Assembly: GCF_020164785.1 (NCBI RefSeq)
Contig: NZ_JAIUGX010000014.1
Span: 62,001-126,000, forward strand
Length of the DNA stretch: 64,000 bases
Direction: 5' to 3'
Source: Mesorhizobium sp. ES1-1
GTDB lineage: Bacteria; Pseudomonadota; Alphaproteobacteria; Rhizobiales; Rhizobiaceae
In this document: piece after piece, positions 45,753 to 54,044 of the stretch
How the letters are laid out: every line of letters starts with the position of its first letter
Numbering within the stretch: position 1 is the stretch's first letter
Notes under the pieces: model-generated
Database searches by the model: none
Told to the model about the DNA's origin: nothing
The model's input: only the letters and a program-made list of their open reading frames with translations
Position numbers and translations under genes: made by a program

Positions 45753-46304
45753 ATGCATAAAAGAGTGCTCATTCAGGCAGCCGCCGCGCTACTTACGCTG
45801 CAGCTCTTTGCCGTGCCGGCGTTTGCCGCGGGCGGCGATAGTTCCGGCGGGGGCGGCGGTAGCGACCAGACCGTGACGAAATGCAAGAAGGGCGAAGTCT
45901 GGGACAAGAAGAAGAAAAAGTGTGTCGCGCCTCAGGAAGGAATGCTCGACGACGACAGCATCTATGATGCAGGTCATGCGCTGGCGATGGCCGGGCGCTA
46001 TGACGAAGCGATCGCCGTGCTCAGCCTCGCCGCCAACAAGCAGGACCCGCGCATCCTCAATTATCTCGGCTATTCGCACCGCCATTCCGGCCGTGTCACC
46101 GTTGGCCTCGGCTATTACGAGGAGGCGTTGCGCATCGACCCGGACTACACGCTGGTACGCGAGTATCTCGGTGAGGCGCATCTGCAGATCGGCGACCTGG
46201 CCGGCGCACAGCTGCAATTGAAGGAAATCGAGAAGCGGACCGGCAAGGGTTCGCGCGAATACGGCATGCTGGCGGAGCAGATCGACCATTTCATGAGGAG
46301 CTGA
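45753..46304 (+). CDS. Secreted TPR protein
   Basis: A 183-residue exported protein. Signal peptide residues 1-25 (ending VPAFAAG), a Gly/Ser linker, then a basic Lys-rich segment with two Cys (CKKGEVWDKKKKKC). Two to three TPR repeats follow from about residue 70 (SIYDAGHALAMAGRYDEAIA, PRILNYLGYSHRHSGRVTVG, TLVREYLGEAHLQIGDLAGA). Probably a periplasmic scaffold; partners unknown. AAGGAGG precedes the ATG at 45753. A terminator with GNRA loop follows. Confidence 0.85.
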   Translation: MHKRVLIQAAAALLTLQLFAVPAFAAGGDSSGGGGGSDQTVTKCKKGEVWDKKKKKCVAPQEGMLDDDSIYDAGHALAMAGRYDEAIAVLSLAANKQDPRILNYLGYSHRHSGRVTVGLGYYEEALRIDPDYTLVREYLGEAHLQIGDLAGAQLQLKEIEKRTGKGSREYGMLAEQIDHFMRS

Positions 46305-46328
46305 ACAGGCTCACAGCGCTCCATGATG

Positions 46329-46355
46329 CGGCCGCGAGCGATCGCGGCCGTTTTT
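46329..46355 (+). terminator. Intrinsic terminator after the TPR gene
   Basis: A 9-bp stem CGGCCGCGA (46329-46337) / TCGCGGCCG (46342-46350) with loop GCGA and TTTTT directly after. Confidence 0.9.
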
Positions 46356-46556
46356 CTGCGTGCCATCGGATGAAAGCTGGAACGATTTTCGCGAAACCAA
46401 CTTTTGGACGTGAAAAACCCGGAAAGATTGCTATATCTTGGGAAATTGTGGTGAAGCGGTTCCGTTAGGCCGAGGCTGGCGGGCCGTTTTCTTTTTTACC
46501 ATCGAGAGAAGGCTTTCCCCGAAACGCGGGGGTGGCAGCAGGAAAGGTCAGGCATC

Positions 46557-47030
46557 ATGAACAAGGTTCCGATGACAGGCGAAGGGTTCGCGTCATTGAA
46601 GGAAGAACTGCGCTGGCGCCAGCAGGAAGAGCGGCCGCGCATCATCGAGGCGATCTCCGAGGCGCGCTCGCATGGCGACCTGTCAGAGAATGCCGAATAC
46701 CATGCCGCCAAGGAGGCGCAGAGCCTGAACGAGGGCCGCGTCAATGAGCTCGAAGACTATATCGCCCGCGCCGAAGTGATCGACGTCAGCAAGCTCAGCG
46801 GCGACAAGGTCAAGTTCGGCGCCACCGTGGTGCTGGTCGACGAGGACACCGAAGAGAAGAAGACCTACCGTATCGTCGGCGACCAGGAGGCCGACGTGAA
46901 ATCCGGCCGCATCTCCATCTCCTCGCCCATAGCGCGCGCGCTCATCGGCAAGGAAGTCGGCGACGCCATCGAGGTCAACGCGCCTGGCGGTGCCCGGGGG
47001 TATGAGATCGTCGAGGTTCAGTTCATCTAG
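46557..47030 (+). CDS. greA: Transcription elongation factor GreA
   Basis: A 157-residue factor that enters the RNA polymerase secondary channel and stimulates cleavage of backtracked RNA. The coiled-coil tip acidic residues are in SHGDLSENAEYHAAKE (the Asp and Glu at about 42 and 45). The C-terminal FKBP-like domain ends with KEVGDAIEVNAPGGARGYEI. Standard length. AGGAAAGG lies before the ATG. The 200-base leader contains GCTATATC (46430-46437), a possible -10, and a T-rich tract (46487-46498) after a GC-rich stretch, which could attenuate transcription as reported for E. coli greA. Confidence 0.96.
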   Translation: MNKVPMTGEGFASLKEELRWRQQEERPRIIEAISEARSHGDLSENAEYHAAKEAQSLNEGRVNELEDYIARAEVIDVSKLSGDKVKFGATVVLVDEDTEEKKTYRIVGDQEADVKSGRISISSPIARALIGKEVGDAIEVNAPGGARGYEIVEVQFI

Positions 47031-47114
47031 GGTCAGTGTCCGGGCTGGCTAGGTTGGCGCCGCCCCTCATTGCTCTGCCGGGGTTGGCCCTATCCGAGTG
47101 AATTGGTTGAAATG

Positions 47115-48089
47115 TCACTCCGTCCCGGCGCGGAGCTTGAGCTCCAGCAGCCTTTCCGCCTCAGCCACCGCCTCCGCGGGCGTAACACGCCTCTCTGCCG
47201 CAGCTAGCAGCGTCGAAGCATAGGGCCCGCGCGGGCCGGTCAGGCCCGGCTCGGTCGCCAGGAACACCGCGACCGTCGGCAGACCAAAGGCGCTGGCGAG
47301 ATGGGTCAAGCCGGTATCTGCGCCGATGACCAGCGTCGAGCGGCCGATGATGGCGGCGACATCGGCCAGCGACGATCTCGGCACCACGATCGTTGCGGGC
47401 ACAGCACCCGCGATGGCTTCAGCGACGCCCTTCTCACGCTCGTTCGACCATGTGGTGACCGGCGTCACGCCCCGTTCAGCCAAGAGGCGTCCGGTCCCGA
47501 TCCAGTCTTCCACTGGCCATTTCTTGTCGTCGCGGCTGGTGCCGTGCAGCAGGAAAGCGGTTTTCCCGGCAATGCCTGTTAGGTTGCCGGGCGGGACGAT
47601 GCCAGAATCCAGCATCGACAGATCTGGCAGGTATCCGAGCGCCAGTCCGAAAAGCCTTCGCGTCCGCTCGATAGCGTGCAGGCTGCGCGGCACGGCGTGT
47701 GTCGTGGTGTACAACAGTGCGGCAGAAGGCTCTCGCGCGCTCGACCTATCTAAGCCCGCGATCGGCGCCCCGGCCAGTTTCGCAACCAGGGCCGATTTCA
47801 ACAGGCCCTGCGCATCGATGACGAGGTCGTAGCGGGATTGGCGCAATGCGCCGCGCAACGCTGCCGCCTCGCGCCAAGTGCCGGCCTTGAAAGGCGCCTT
47901 GCGCCAGCGCCGGATCGCTACGGTGTGGATCCGGCCGATCGCCGGATGCAGCGCGACAATGCCGGCGAAGGCCTCCTCCACGCACCAGTCGAAGGTCACC
48001 TCCGGCCGCTGGCGGCTGGCATCCTCGACCGCAGGAAAAGTGTGGATGACATCGCCCATCGAGGATGTCTTGACGATCAGGACCTTCAT
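47115..48089 (-). CDS. waaC: Lipopolysaccharide heptosyltransferase I
   Basis: A 324-residue GT9-family enzyme adding the first L-glycero-D-manno-heptose to Kdo of the LPS inner core. Starts MKVLIVKTSSMGDVIHTFPA, the WaaC signature; VIDAQGLLKSALVAKLAG and FLLHGTSRDDKKWPVEDW (nucleotide-sugar side) follow, then VIGADTGLTHLASAFGLPTV. It overlaps the waaF stop as ATGA, so it is coupled to it. Third gene of the leftward hldD-waaF-waaC operon. Confidence 0.93.
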   Translation of the reverse strand: MKVLIVKTSSMGDVIHTFPAVEDASRQRPEVTFDWCVEEAFAGIVALHPAIGRIHTVAIRRWRKAPFKAGTWREAAALRGALRQSRYDLVIDAQGLLKSALVAKLAGAPIAGLDRSSAREPSAALLYTTTHAVPRSLHAIERTRRLFGLALGYLPDLSMLDSGIVPPGNLTGIAGKTAFLLHGTSRDDKKWPVEDWIGTGRLLAERGVTPVTTWSNEREKGVAEAIAGAVPATIVVPRSSLADVAAIIGRSTLVIGADTGLTHLASAFGLPTVAVFLATEPGLTGPRGPYASTLLAAAERRVTPAEAVAEAERLLELKLRAGTE

Positions 48090-49093
48090 GCGGCGGCCGG
48101 GACGTCCAGCAGCCGGTCCGCCGCCGCAGCAACCCGTGCGACTTCCATTGTCCTCAGGCAATTGAAATGGCCGAGCGGGCAGATTTTCTGATGGCAGGGC
48201 GAGCAGGACAGGCCGAGCCAGACCAGTTCACGTCGCTCCGCCAGCGGCGGTGTGTTGGCCGGCGAGGTCGAACCATAGACCGCAACGATCGGCGTGCCGA
48301 CGGCGGCGGCGACATGCATCAGCCCGCTGTCGTTGGAGACCGCCAGCCTCGCGGCCGCGATCAGGTCGATGGCGTCCTCCAGCCGCGTGCGGCCGGCGAG
48401 ATCGACAATTCCGGGCGAAAGCGCCGCGATCTGCGCCGTCACGTCGCGATCGTTCGTCGAGCCGAAGAGGACAACCTTCAGGTCTTTTCTCATGAAATCG
48501 CGGGCAAGGGCGGCATAATGTTCGCTGGGCCAGCGCTTGGCCGGGCCGAATTCGGCGCCCGGCATCAACGCGGCGAATTTCCCTGGCGAGAGTCCGAAAC
48601 GCGCGAGCAAAGCGGCCTGGTTGCCGGCGTCCACGGTCAGGTGGGGGGCACGGAAGTGACCGCCCTGGGCGAGGCCGAAAAAGGCTTGGGCGGTGCGGCG
48701 CTTCACGTCGTCCGGCAGCGGCACGATGTCGGTCAGCAGGCCATAGCGCATTTCACGCAGATTGCCGAACCGGCGCGGAATGCGGGCGAAGAAGGGGATC
48801 AGCGCAGATTTCCAGCTGCCCGGCAGGATATAGGCCATGTCATAGCGGCCGCGCAGTTCGCGGCCGAAGCGGCGGCGATGGCCGAATTCCAGCGCCCCGG
48901 ATTTGACCGGAAAATCGATCTGCTGTCGGACCTCGGGCATGCGCTTGACCAGGGGTGCGGCCCAGGCGGGGGCCAGCACGTCGATCGCGGCCTCGGGGTG
49001 AAGTTCTTTCAGCGCCGAGAACAGGCACTGCGCCATCACCATGTCGCCCACCCAGCGTGGGCCGATCACGAGGATCGTTGGGCCTTCAGCCAT
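48086..49093 (-). CDS. waaF: Lipopolysaccharide heptosyltransferase II
   Basis: A 335-residue GT9-family enzyme adding the second heptose of the inner core. N-terminus ILVIGPRWVGDMVMAQCLFS is the WaaF signature; ALMPGAEFGPAKRWPSEHYA and VSNDSGLMHVAAAVGTPIVA mark the donor domain. SCSPCHQKICPLGHFNCL near the C-terminus is the WaaF-type Cys cluster (CxxC and more). Its first 28 bases overlap the end of hldD, and its stop overlaps waaC, indicating tight translational coupling. Confidence 0.94.
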   Translation of the reverse strand: MAEGPTILVIGPRWVGDMVMAQCLFSALKELHPEAAIDVLAPAWAAPLVKRMPEVRQQIDFPVKSGALEFGHRRRFGRELRGRYDMAYILPGSWKSALIPFFARIPRRFGNLREMRYGLLTDIVPLPDDVKRRTAQAFFGLAQGGHFRAPHLTVDAGNQAALLARFGLSPGKFAALMPGAEFGPAKRWPSEHYAALARDFMRKDLKVVLFGSTNDRDVTAQIAALSPGIVDLAGRTRLEDAIDLIAAARLAVSNDSGLMHVAAAVGTPIVAVYGSTSPANTPPLAERRELVWLGLSCSPCHQKICPLGHFNCLRTMEVARVAAAADRLLDVPAAA

Positions 49094-50016
49094 TCAACAT
49101 AGTCTCTGACACCGGTTTCGACTGTCCGGAACTGGCCATTGTAGCCGGCCGCGCGCAAACGGGACATATCAGCTTGCGTAAAGCTCTGGTAGCTGCCCTT
49201 GAGGTGGTCGGGAAAGGGGGTGAACTCGATCTCGCCCTTGCCCAGCGTGTCGATCACGGTCTCGGCGATGGCGCGGAAGGGCTGGGCGCGCCCGGTACCG
49301 CAGTTGAAGATACCGCTCGAGCCGCGCTTCCACAGCCAAAGATTGACGTCGGCGACATCCGCGACATGGATGAAGTCGCGGCTCTGCTCGCCAGGACCGA
49401 AGCCGTCATGGGCGCCGAACAATTTCGGGTTCTCGCCGCGTTCGACTTGGTTGAACAGGTGGAAAGCAACCGACGCCATGGCGCCCTTGTGGGCCTCGCG
49501 CGGGCCATAGACGTTGAAATAGCGCAGCCCTGCGACCTGCGAATGGTCGGTATCGAACACGGTGCGCCTAACATAGTCGTCGAACAGCTTCTTCGAATAG
49601 GCATAGACATTGAGCGGCCGCTCGAGCGCCGGTTCCTCGCGGAACTCGGCGCCGCCACCATAGACGGAGGCCGAGGACGCGTAGAGGAAGGGCACGCGCA
49701 GCGCCTGGCAGGCATGCAGCAGCCGCTTCGAATAAGCAAAATTCACCTCCATCATGAACTTGCCGTTCCACTCGGTGGTGGTCGAGCAGGCACCCTGATG
49801 GAAAACAGCCTCGATGCGGCCGAGATCCCCGGCTTCGAGACGGGCCAGGAAGTCGTCCTTGTCGAGATAGTCTGTGATGCTGAGGTCGGCGAGGTTGGCA
49901 ATCTTGTGGCCGTCGGTCAGATCGTCGACGACCAGAATGTCGTCATGACCTTCCGCATTGAGCGCGGCGACGATGTTGGAGCCGATCATGCCGGCGCCGC
50001 CCGTGACGATGATCAT
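49066..50016 (-). CDS. hldD: ADP-L-glycero-D-manno-heptose 6-epimerase
   Basis: A 316-residue short-chain dehydrogenase-type epimerase making ADP-L,D-heptose, the donor used by WaaC and WaaF. Rossmann motif VTGGAGMIGSNIVAAL (residues 4-19). The catalytic Tyr-x3-Lys is in NVYAYSKKLFDDY (about 138-150), as in E. coli HldD. FHQGACSTTTEWNGKFMMEV and QSRDFIHVADV are family marks. First gene of the leftward operon; its promoter must lie in the 545-base gap to the right. Confidence 0.95.
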   Translation of the reverse strand: MIIVTGGAGMIGSNIVAALNAEGHDDILVVDDLTDGHKIANLADLSITDYLDKDDFLARLEAGDLGRIEAVFHQGACSTTTEWNGKFMMEVNFAYSKRLLHACQALRVPFLYASSASVYGGGAEFREEPALERPLNVYAYSKKLFDDYVRRTVFDTDHSQVAGLRYFNVYGPREAHKGAMASVAFHLFNQVERGENPKLFGAHDGFGPGEQSRDFIHVADVADVNLWLWKRGSSGIFNCGTGRAQPFRAIAETVIDTLGKGEIEFTPFPDHLKGSYQSFTQADMSRLRAAGYNGQFRTVETGVRDYVEWLKAQRSS

Positions 50017-50093
50017 GAAGGCCTCTGCTTGCTTGCGATTCCGGTCCTTATAGGGGAGGCTGGCTAGGCTGTCGACAAAGGAGGGCGATCACG

Positions 50094-50195
50094 ATGCATC
50101 GAGATATCCCAAGCGCGCTGCGGCCAGGACAGTCGCCGTACTTACGCCGCCAAGACGCTCCTTGCGAGCATGTTGACATGTTCGCAGGCTCTTAA
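50094..50195 (+). CDS. Possible 33-residue peptide ORF with a strong ribosome-binding site
   Basis: AAGGAGG stands 10 bases before ATG at 50094; the product starts MHRDIPSALRPGQ and ends MFAGS. It has one Cys and no hydrophobic helix. It could be a real small protein, the 5' relic of a lost gene, or chance. The neighbourhood between two heptose operons offers no clue. Confidence 0.25.
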   Translation: MHRDIPSALRPGQSPYLRRQDAPCEHVDMFAGS

Positions 50196-50561
50196 CGGTC
50201 CGATCGTGATTTGGCTGCTACCAGTAGGGCGGTCGCAACCGGCCAATTGCTGACGACGACTTCAGGTCGGCGCGCCCCTCATCCGCCCGTCGGCACCTTC
50301 TCGGTATAGTGACGGGAAGAAGGAAGCTGCGCGCAACCTCGCTGCCTTTCCTTGCAACAGTGACAGCTGGCGAAACCGTCGATGACAGTACCCCTCTCCC
50401 GATCGCTATACGAAGAGAGGATGCCGGGATGCAGGGTGAGGGGCAGCGCCAACGCTTCAAAAGGTTTAGTAGGACGCATTTCGAAGGTGCCGATATGTGT
50501 GATATCGCCAACATGGCGCAAGGTGCAGCCTGTCAGAGAGTGAGTTACCGAGGGGCCGAAA
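50196..50561. other. Gap upstream of the LysE gene, mostly a degraded repeat
   Basis: Together with the stretch from 50017 it forms the 545-base gap between hldD and the LysE-type gene. It contains the repeat at 50274-50444 and otherwise no ORF or clear promoter. GAGGGG, just before 50562, serves the next gene as ribosome-binding site. Confidence 0.4.
50274..50444. repeat. Degraded rhizobial intergenic palindromic repeat
   Basis: Ends are near-perfect inverted copies: GCCCCTCATC (50274-50283) and GGTGAGGGGC (50435-50444). Inside are two further pairs: CACCTTCTC with GAAGAAGG in the left half, and CCTCTC with GAGAGG (around 50394-50420) in the right half. The layout matches the CCCCTCATC...GGTGAGGGG family of dispersed repeats I recall from Mesorhizobium and Brucella. 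A partial copy of one end, GCCGCCCCTCATTGC, occurs after greA near 47061. Confidence 0.6.
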
Positions 50562-51194
50562 ATGCCGTCGACTGAATTGCTGATCGCCTTTTTCGCCACC
50601 ACGGCGATCTTCGCCTACATTCCAGGCCCCGCCATGCTCTACGCTGCCGCCCAGACCATGGCGCGCGGGCGTTGGTCGGGTCTGACGGCCGCTCTGGGCA
50701 TTCATCTTGGCGGCTATGTGCACGTCTTCGCCGCGGCCGCCGGGCTATCGGTGTTGTTCCATGCCGTGCCGCCGCTCTACATGGCGGTCAAGCTGGTCGG
50801 CGCTCTTTATCTGATCTGGCTGGGAGTCGCGCTGTTTCGCAAGCGCGTCGAGGGCGGCATCGCACTGCCCGCTCTCGAGAGGAAGTCGGCGCGGCGGGCC
50901 TTTTTGGAGAGCCTCACGGTCGAGGTGCTCAATCCCAAGACGGCAATCTTCTTCATGGCGTTCCTGCCGCAGTTCATCGATGCCTCGGCGGCGTTTCCGG
51001 TGTGGCTGCAATTCGTCGTGCTGGGAACGATCGTCAATGTGATGTTCTCCTCGGCCGACATCGTCTGTGTCTTCCTTGCCGGAATGGTGGTCGGCCGATT
51101 GCGGCGTTCGAGCCGGGCGCAGCGGCTGATGCAACGGGCGGGCGGCGCTGTCCTTGTCGGGCTCGGCGTGCACGTGGCGCTGCAGAAAAGCTGA
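50562..51194 (+). CDS. LysE/RhtB-family exporter
   Basis: A 210-residue inner-membrane protein with about six helices. Family marks: FAYIPGPAMLYAAAQTMARG (about 17-36), GIHLGGYVHVFAAAAGLSVL, YLIWLGVALFRKR and VEVLNPKTAIFFMAFLPQFI. Such proteins export amino acids or homoserine lactone-like compounds; the substrate is unknown. It sits between the two heptose operons but is not obviously part of either. Confidence 0.92.
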   Translation: MPSTELLIAFFATTAIFAYIPGPAMLYAAAQTMARGRWSGLTAALGIHLGGYVHVFAAAAGLSVLFHAVPPLYMAVKLVGALYLIWLGVALFRKRVEGGIALPALERKSARRAFLESLTVEVLNPKTAIFFMAFLPQFIDASAAFPVWLQFVVLGTIVNVMFSSADIVCVFLAGMVVGRLRRSSRAQRLMQRAGGAVLVGLGVHVALQKS

Positions 51195-51316
51195 CGTGAC
51201 GCCGCCGTTGCGCCGGCTCGAATTGCCGTATATCGGCTTCGCGATGAAAGTCCGCTGATCGACCCCATATATACTCCAGACCGGATTTCAGCAGCGCGTT
51301 GCCTCTTGCCAGTGAC

Positions 51317-52810
51317 ATGATGAAGCACAACCCACCGTCAGCAGAAGCTTTGCACCGCGCCATCGCACGGTTTGGCGACGTCACCGTGCTGGTGGTCGGC
51401 GACCTCATCCTCGACCGCTTCGTCAACGGCGTCATCGAGAGGATCTCGCCGGAAGCGCCGATCCCGGTGCTGCATGGTCGCGGCGAGATCTCGGCAATGG
51501 GCGGCGCCGGCAATGTCGTTGCCAACATCGTCTCGCTCGGCGCGCGCGCAATTCCGGTTTCGGTGATCGGGGCCGATACGGCCGGCGACAATTTGGTACG
51601 TATGCTCGGCGAGCTTGGCGCCGACACAGCGGGCCTGGCGCAGGAGCGCGGCCGCATGACGTCGTCGAAGAGCCGCTTCAGCGCGCTCAACCAGCAGGTG
51701 CTGCGCTTCGACGAGGAAGAGATCAAGCCGCTCTCCGCCCATGAGCGGGCGGTGCTGCTCGAGCATTTTCAGGCCGAATTGCCGCGCGCCGATATCGTCA
51801 TCCTCTCCGACTATGGCAAGGGCGTCCTACTCGATGGTGTCGCCGGCGAGTTGATCGCCATCTGCCGCGACGCGGGAAAGCCGGTGCTGGTCGATCCGAA
51901 GGGCCACGACTACGCACGCTACGCCGGCGCGACCGCGGTCACGCCTAACCGCAAGGAGCTTGGCGAGGCGGTGGGTCGCAAAGTGTTCGCCGACGACGAG
52001 GTCGAGGCAGCGGCGCGCGATCTGATCGCGAACCACGATTTCGATTTCGTTCTCGCCACGCGCAGCGAGAAGGGGATGAGTGTCGTCACCGCCGAGGACG
52101 CCCGCCACATCGCCACCCAGGCGCGGGAAGTGTTCGACGTTTCCGGCGCCGGCGACACGGTGATCGCCAGCTTTGCGCTTTCGCTCGCGGCGGGCGCCGA
52201 TCGCGTGCAGTCGGCCGTTATCGCCAACGCTGCCGGCGGTGTCGTCGTCGGCAAACGTGGCACCGCGCGTTTGACCGTCGAAGAACTCGGCGGCGCGCTG
52301 TTCCGCTCGCATGGTCCGACCGCCCACAAGGATGCCATACTCGACGCGGCATCGGCCGCGCGCATGGTGGCGGCATGGAAGGCGGAGGGCCTGAGCGTCG
52401 GCTTTACAAATGGCTGCTTCGACATTTTGCATGCCGGCCATGTCAGCCTGCTGCACGCGGCGCGCAGCCAGTGCGACCGGCTGGTGCTCGGCCTTAACAG
52501 CGATGCTTCGGTGCGGCGGCTGAAAGGCCCGGAGCGCCCGGTCAACGACCAGCATGACCGCGCCTGCGTGCTCGCAGCCCTTGCCTCGGTCGACGCGGTC
52601 GTAGTGTTCGAGGAGGACACGCCGCTGGCGCTGATCGAGGCATTGTTGCCGGACATCCTGGTCAAGGGCGCCGATTACACGGTCGCAACAGTGGTCGGGG
52701 CCGACGTCGTGCAGAAGGCAGGCGGGCGCGTCGTGCTGGTCGATCTCGTCGCCGGCAAGAGCACCACCGGCACCATCGGCAAACTGCGCGCGGGCGGCAC
52801 CACCAATTGA
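51317..52810 (+). CDS. hldE: Bifunctional heptose 7-phosphate kinase / heptose 1-phosphate adenyltransferase
   Basis: A 497-residue fusion. The N-terminal PfkB-type kinase (about 1-320) has VVGDLILDRFVNGVIERISP, GGAGNVVANI and the catalytic Asp region VSGAGDTVIASFA. The C-terminal cytidylyltransferase-like domain has the HxGH nucleotide motif in GFTNGCFDILHAGHVSLLHA. It performs two steps of ADP-heptose synthesis, kinase at O-1 and adenylyl transfer. The start is one of the two adjacent ATGs (51317 or 51320); no strong ribosome-binding site. First gene of the rightward operon hldE-gmhA-gmhB. Confidence 0.94.
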   Translation: MMKHNPPSAEALHRAIARFGDVTVLVVGDLILDRFVNGVIERISPEAPIPVLHGRGEISAMGGAGNVVANIVSLGARAIPVSVIGADTAGDNLVRMLGELGADTAGLAQERGRMTSSKSRFSALNQQVLRFDEEEIKPLSAHERAVLLEHFQAELPRADIVILSDYGKGVLLDGVAGELIAICRDAGKPVLVDPKGHDYARYAGATAVTPNRKELGEAVGRKVFADDEVEAAARDLIANHDFDFVLATRSEKGMSVVTAEDARHIATQAREVFDVSGAGDTVIASFALSLAAGADRVQSAVIANAAGGVVVGKRGTARLTVEELGGALFRSHGPTAHKDAILDAASAARMVAAWKAEGLSVGFTNGCFDILHAGHVSLLHAARSQCDRLVLGLNSDASVRRLKGPERPVNDQHDRACVLAALASVDAVVVFEEDTPLALIEALLPDILVKGADYTVATVVGADVVQKAGGRVVLVDLVAGKSTTGTIGKLRAGGTTN

Positions 52811-52817
52811 GGGTTAC

Positions 52818-53390
52818 ATGTCTGAACTGAACGATTACCTGGTCCGCTCGGCTTCCGCGATCACCGCCATGGTCGAGCGCGACCTGACCGGCGAGATGGA
52901 ACGGGCCGTGAGCGCAGTGGTCACGGCGCTTTCGTCGGGCAAGGCCCTGCTGATCGCCGGCAATGGCGGCTCGGCCAGCGATGCCATCCACATCGCCGGC
53001 GAACTGGTCGGCCGCTTCCTCAAGGAGCGTAAGGCCTACAATGTCATCGCGCTGCCGGCCAACGCCGCCGTGCTGACCGCGTGGGGCAATGACTATGGGT
53101 TCGACACGGTGTTTTCGCGCCAGGTCGAGGCGCATGGTTCGGCGGGCGGCGTGTTGCTGGCGATTTCGACCAGTGGCAATTCGCCGAGCATCCTTGCTGC
53201 CGCCGAACAGGCAAGGATGATGGACATGACGGTAATCAGCCTAACCGGCGATACGGGCGGCAAGCTCAAGCCCCTGTCGGACATCCTTCTCAACGTGCCC
53301 TCTGCCTCAACGCCAATCATCCAGCAGGGGCATCTGTGCCTTTACCACCATCTGTGCGAGGTGGTCGAAACGCGGCTGCACGCCGGCTGA
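52818..53390 (+). CDS. gmhA: Sedoheptulose 7-phosphate isomerase
   Basis: A 190-residue SIS-domain enzyme converting sedoheptulose 7-phosphate to D-glycero-D-manno-heptose 7-phosphate, the first committed step. LLIAGNGGSASDAIHIAGEL (about 44-63) and LLAISTSGNSPSILAAAEQA are the phosphate and SIS signatures. QQGHLCLYHHLCEVVE holds the His residues of the metal site. GAGGG precedes the ATG, 7 bases after the hldE stop. Confidence 0.95.
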   Translation: MSELNDYLVRSASAITAMVERDLTGEMERAVSAVVTALSSGKALLIAGNGGSASDAIHIAGELVGRFLKERKAYNVIALPANAAVLTAWGNDYGFDTVFSRQVEAHGSAGGVLLAISTSGNSPSILAAAEQARMMDMTVISLTGDTGGKLKPLSDILLNVPSASTPIIQQGHLCLYHHLCEVVETRLHAG

Positions 53391-53398
53391 CGGGTGCC

Positions 53399-54043
53399 GT
53401 GGTGACGTCGCATCCGCTTCAGGAGCCGGGACTGTGGGTCGAAAGTGTCGGCGCTAGGACCTTCGCCAAAGGCAGGCCGGCATTGTTCCTCGACCGCGAC
53501 GGCACCATCAATGTCGATACCGGCTATCCCGATGATCCGGCGCGGATCGCATTGCGCGCGGATATCGCGTCCGTCATCGCCGCCGCCAACCATGCCGGCA
53601 TTCCGGTCGTCATCGTGACCAACCAGTCGGGCATCGCGCGCGGCTATTTCGGCTGGGAGGAGTTCGCCAAGGTCAACGGCCGGGTCCTGGACCTATTGGG
53701 CCTCGAAGGCGCGTCCGTCGACATGGTGCTGGCCTGCGCCTATCACGAGGGCGGGGCCGGGCCGCTGGCGGTCGGCGACCACCCGATGCGCAAACCCAAT
53801 CCCGGCATGCTTATCGAGGCCGCCAAACGTCTTCGCATCGACGCGCCCCGCTCATTGATCGTTGGCGACAAACCGGCCGACATGGAGGCAGGGCGGCGCG
53901 CCGGACTGGCGCAAGGCTGGCTGGTGGATGGCGAAGGCTCTCGTCAAGGAAACTTCGCCATCTCGCCGCTGCGGGATCGGAGCGATGTCGACGGCTTGCT
54001 CGCCGCCGTGACGGCTCTTGGCGAGGCGCCAGGCGAAGCCTGA
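53399..54043 (+). CDS. gmhB: Heptose 1,7-bisphosphate 7-phosphatase, variant without the zinc motif
   Basis: A 214-residue HAD-superfamily phosphatase for the third step. HAD motif I FLDRDGTIN (DxD, about residues 28-36), motif II VIVTNQSGIARG, then KPNPGMLIEA and motif IV VGDKPADMEAG. E. coli GmhB has CxH...CxC zinc ligands; here the first part is CAYH but the second reads GDHPMRKP, without Cys, so no zinc site is expected. Start is one of two GTGs (53399 or 53402), directly after gmhA. The convergent glycosyltransferase begins 2 bases past the stop. Confidence 0.88.
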   Translation: MVTSHPLQEPGLWVESVGARTFAKGRPALFLDRDGTINVDTGYPDDPARIALRADIASVIAAANHAGIPVVIVTNQSGIARGYFGWEEFAKVNGRVLDLLGLEGASVDMVLACAYHEGGAGPLAVGDHPMRKPNPGMLIEAAKRLRIDAPRSLIVGDKPADMEAGRRAGLAQGWLVDGEGSRQGNFAISPLRDRSDVDGLLAAVTALGEAPGEA

Positions 54044-54044
54044 C

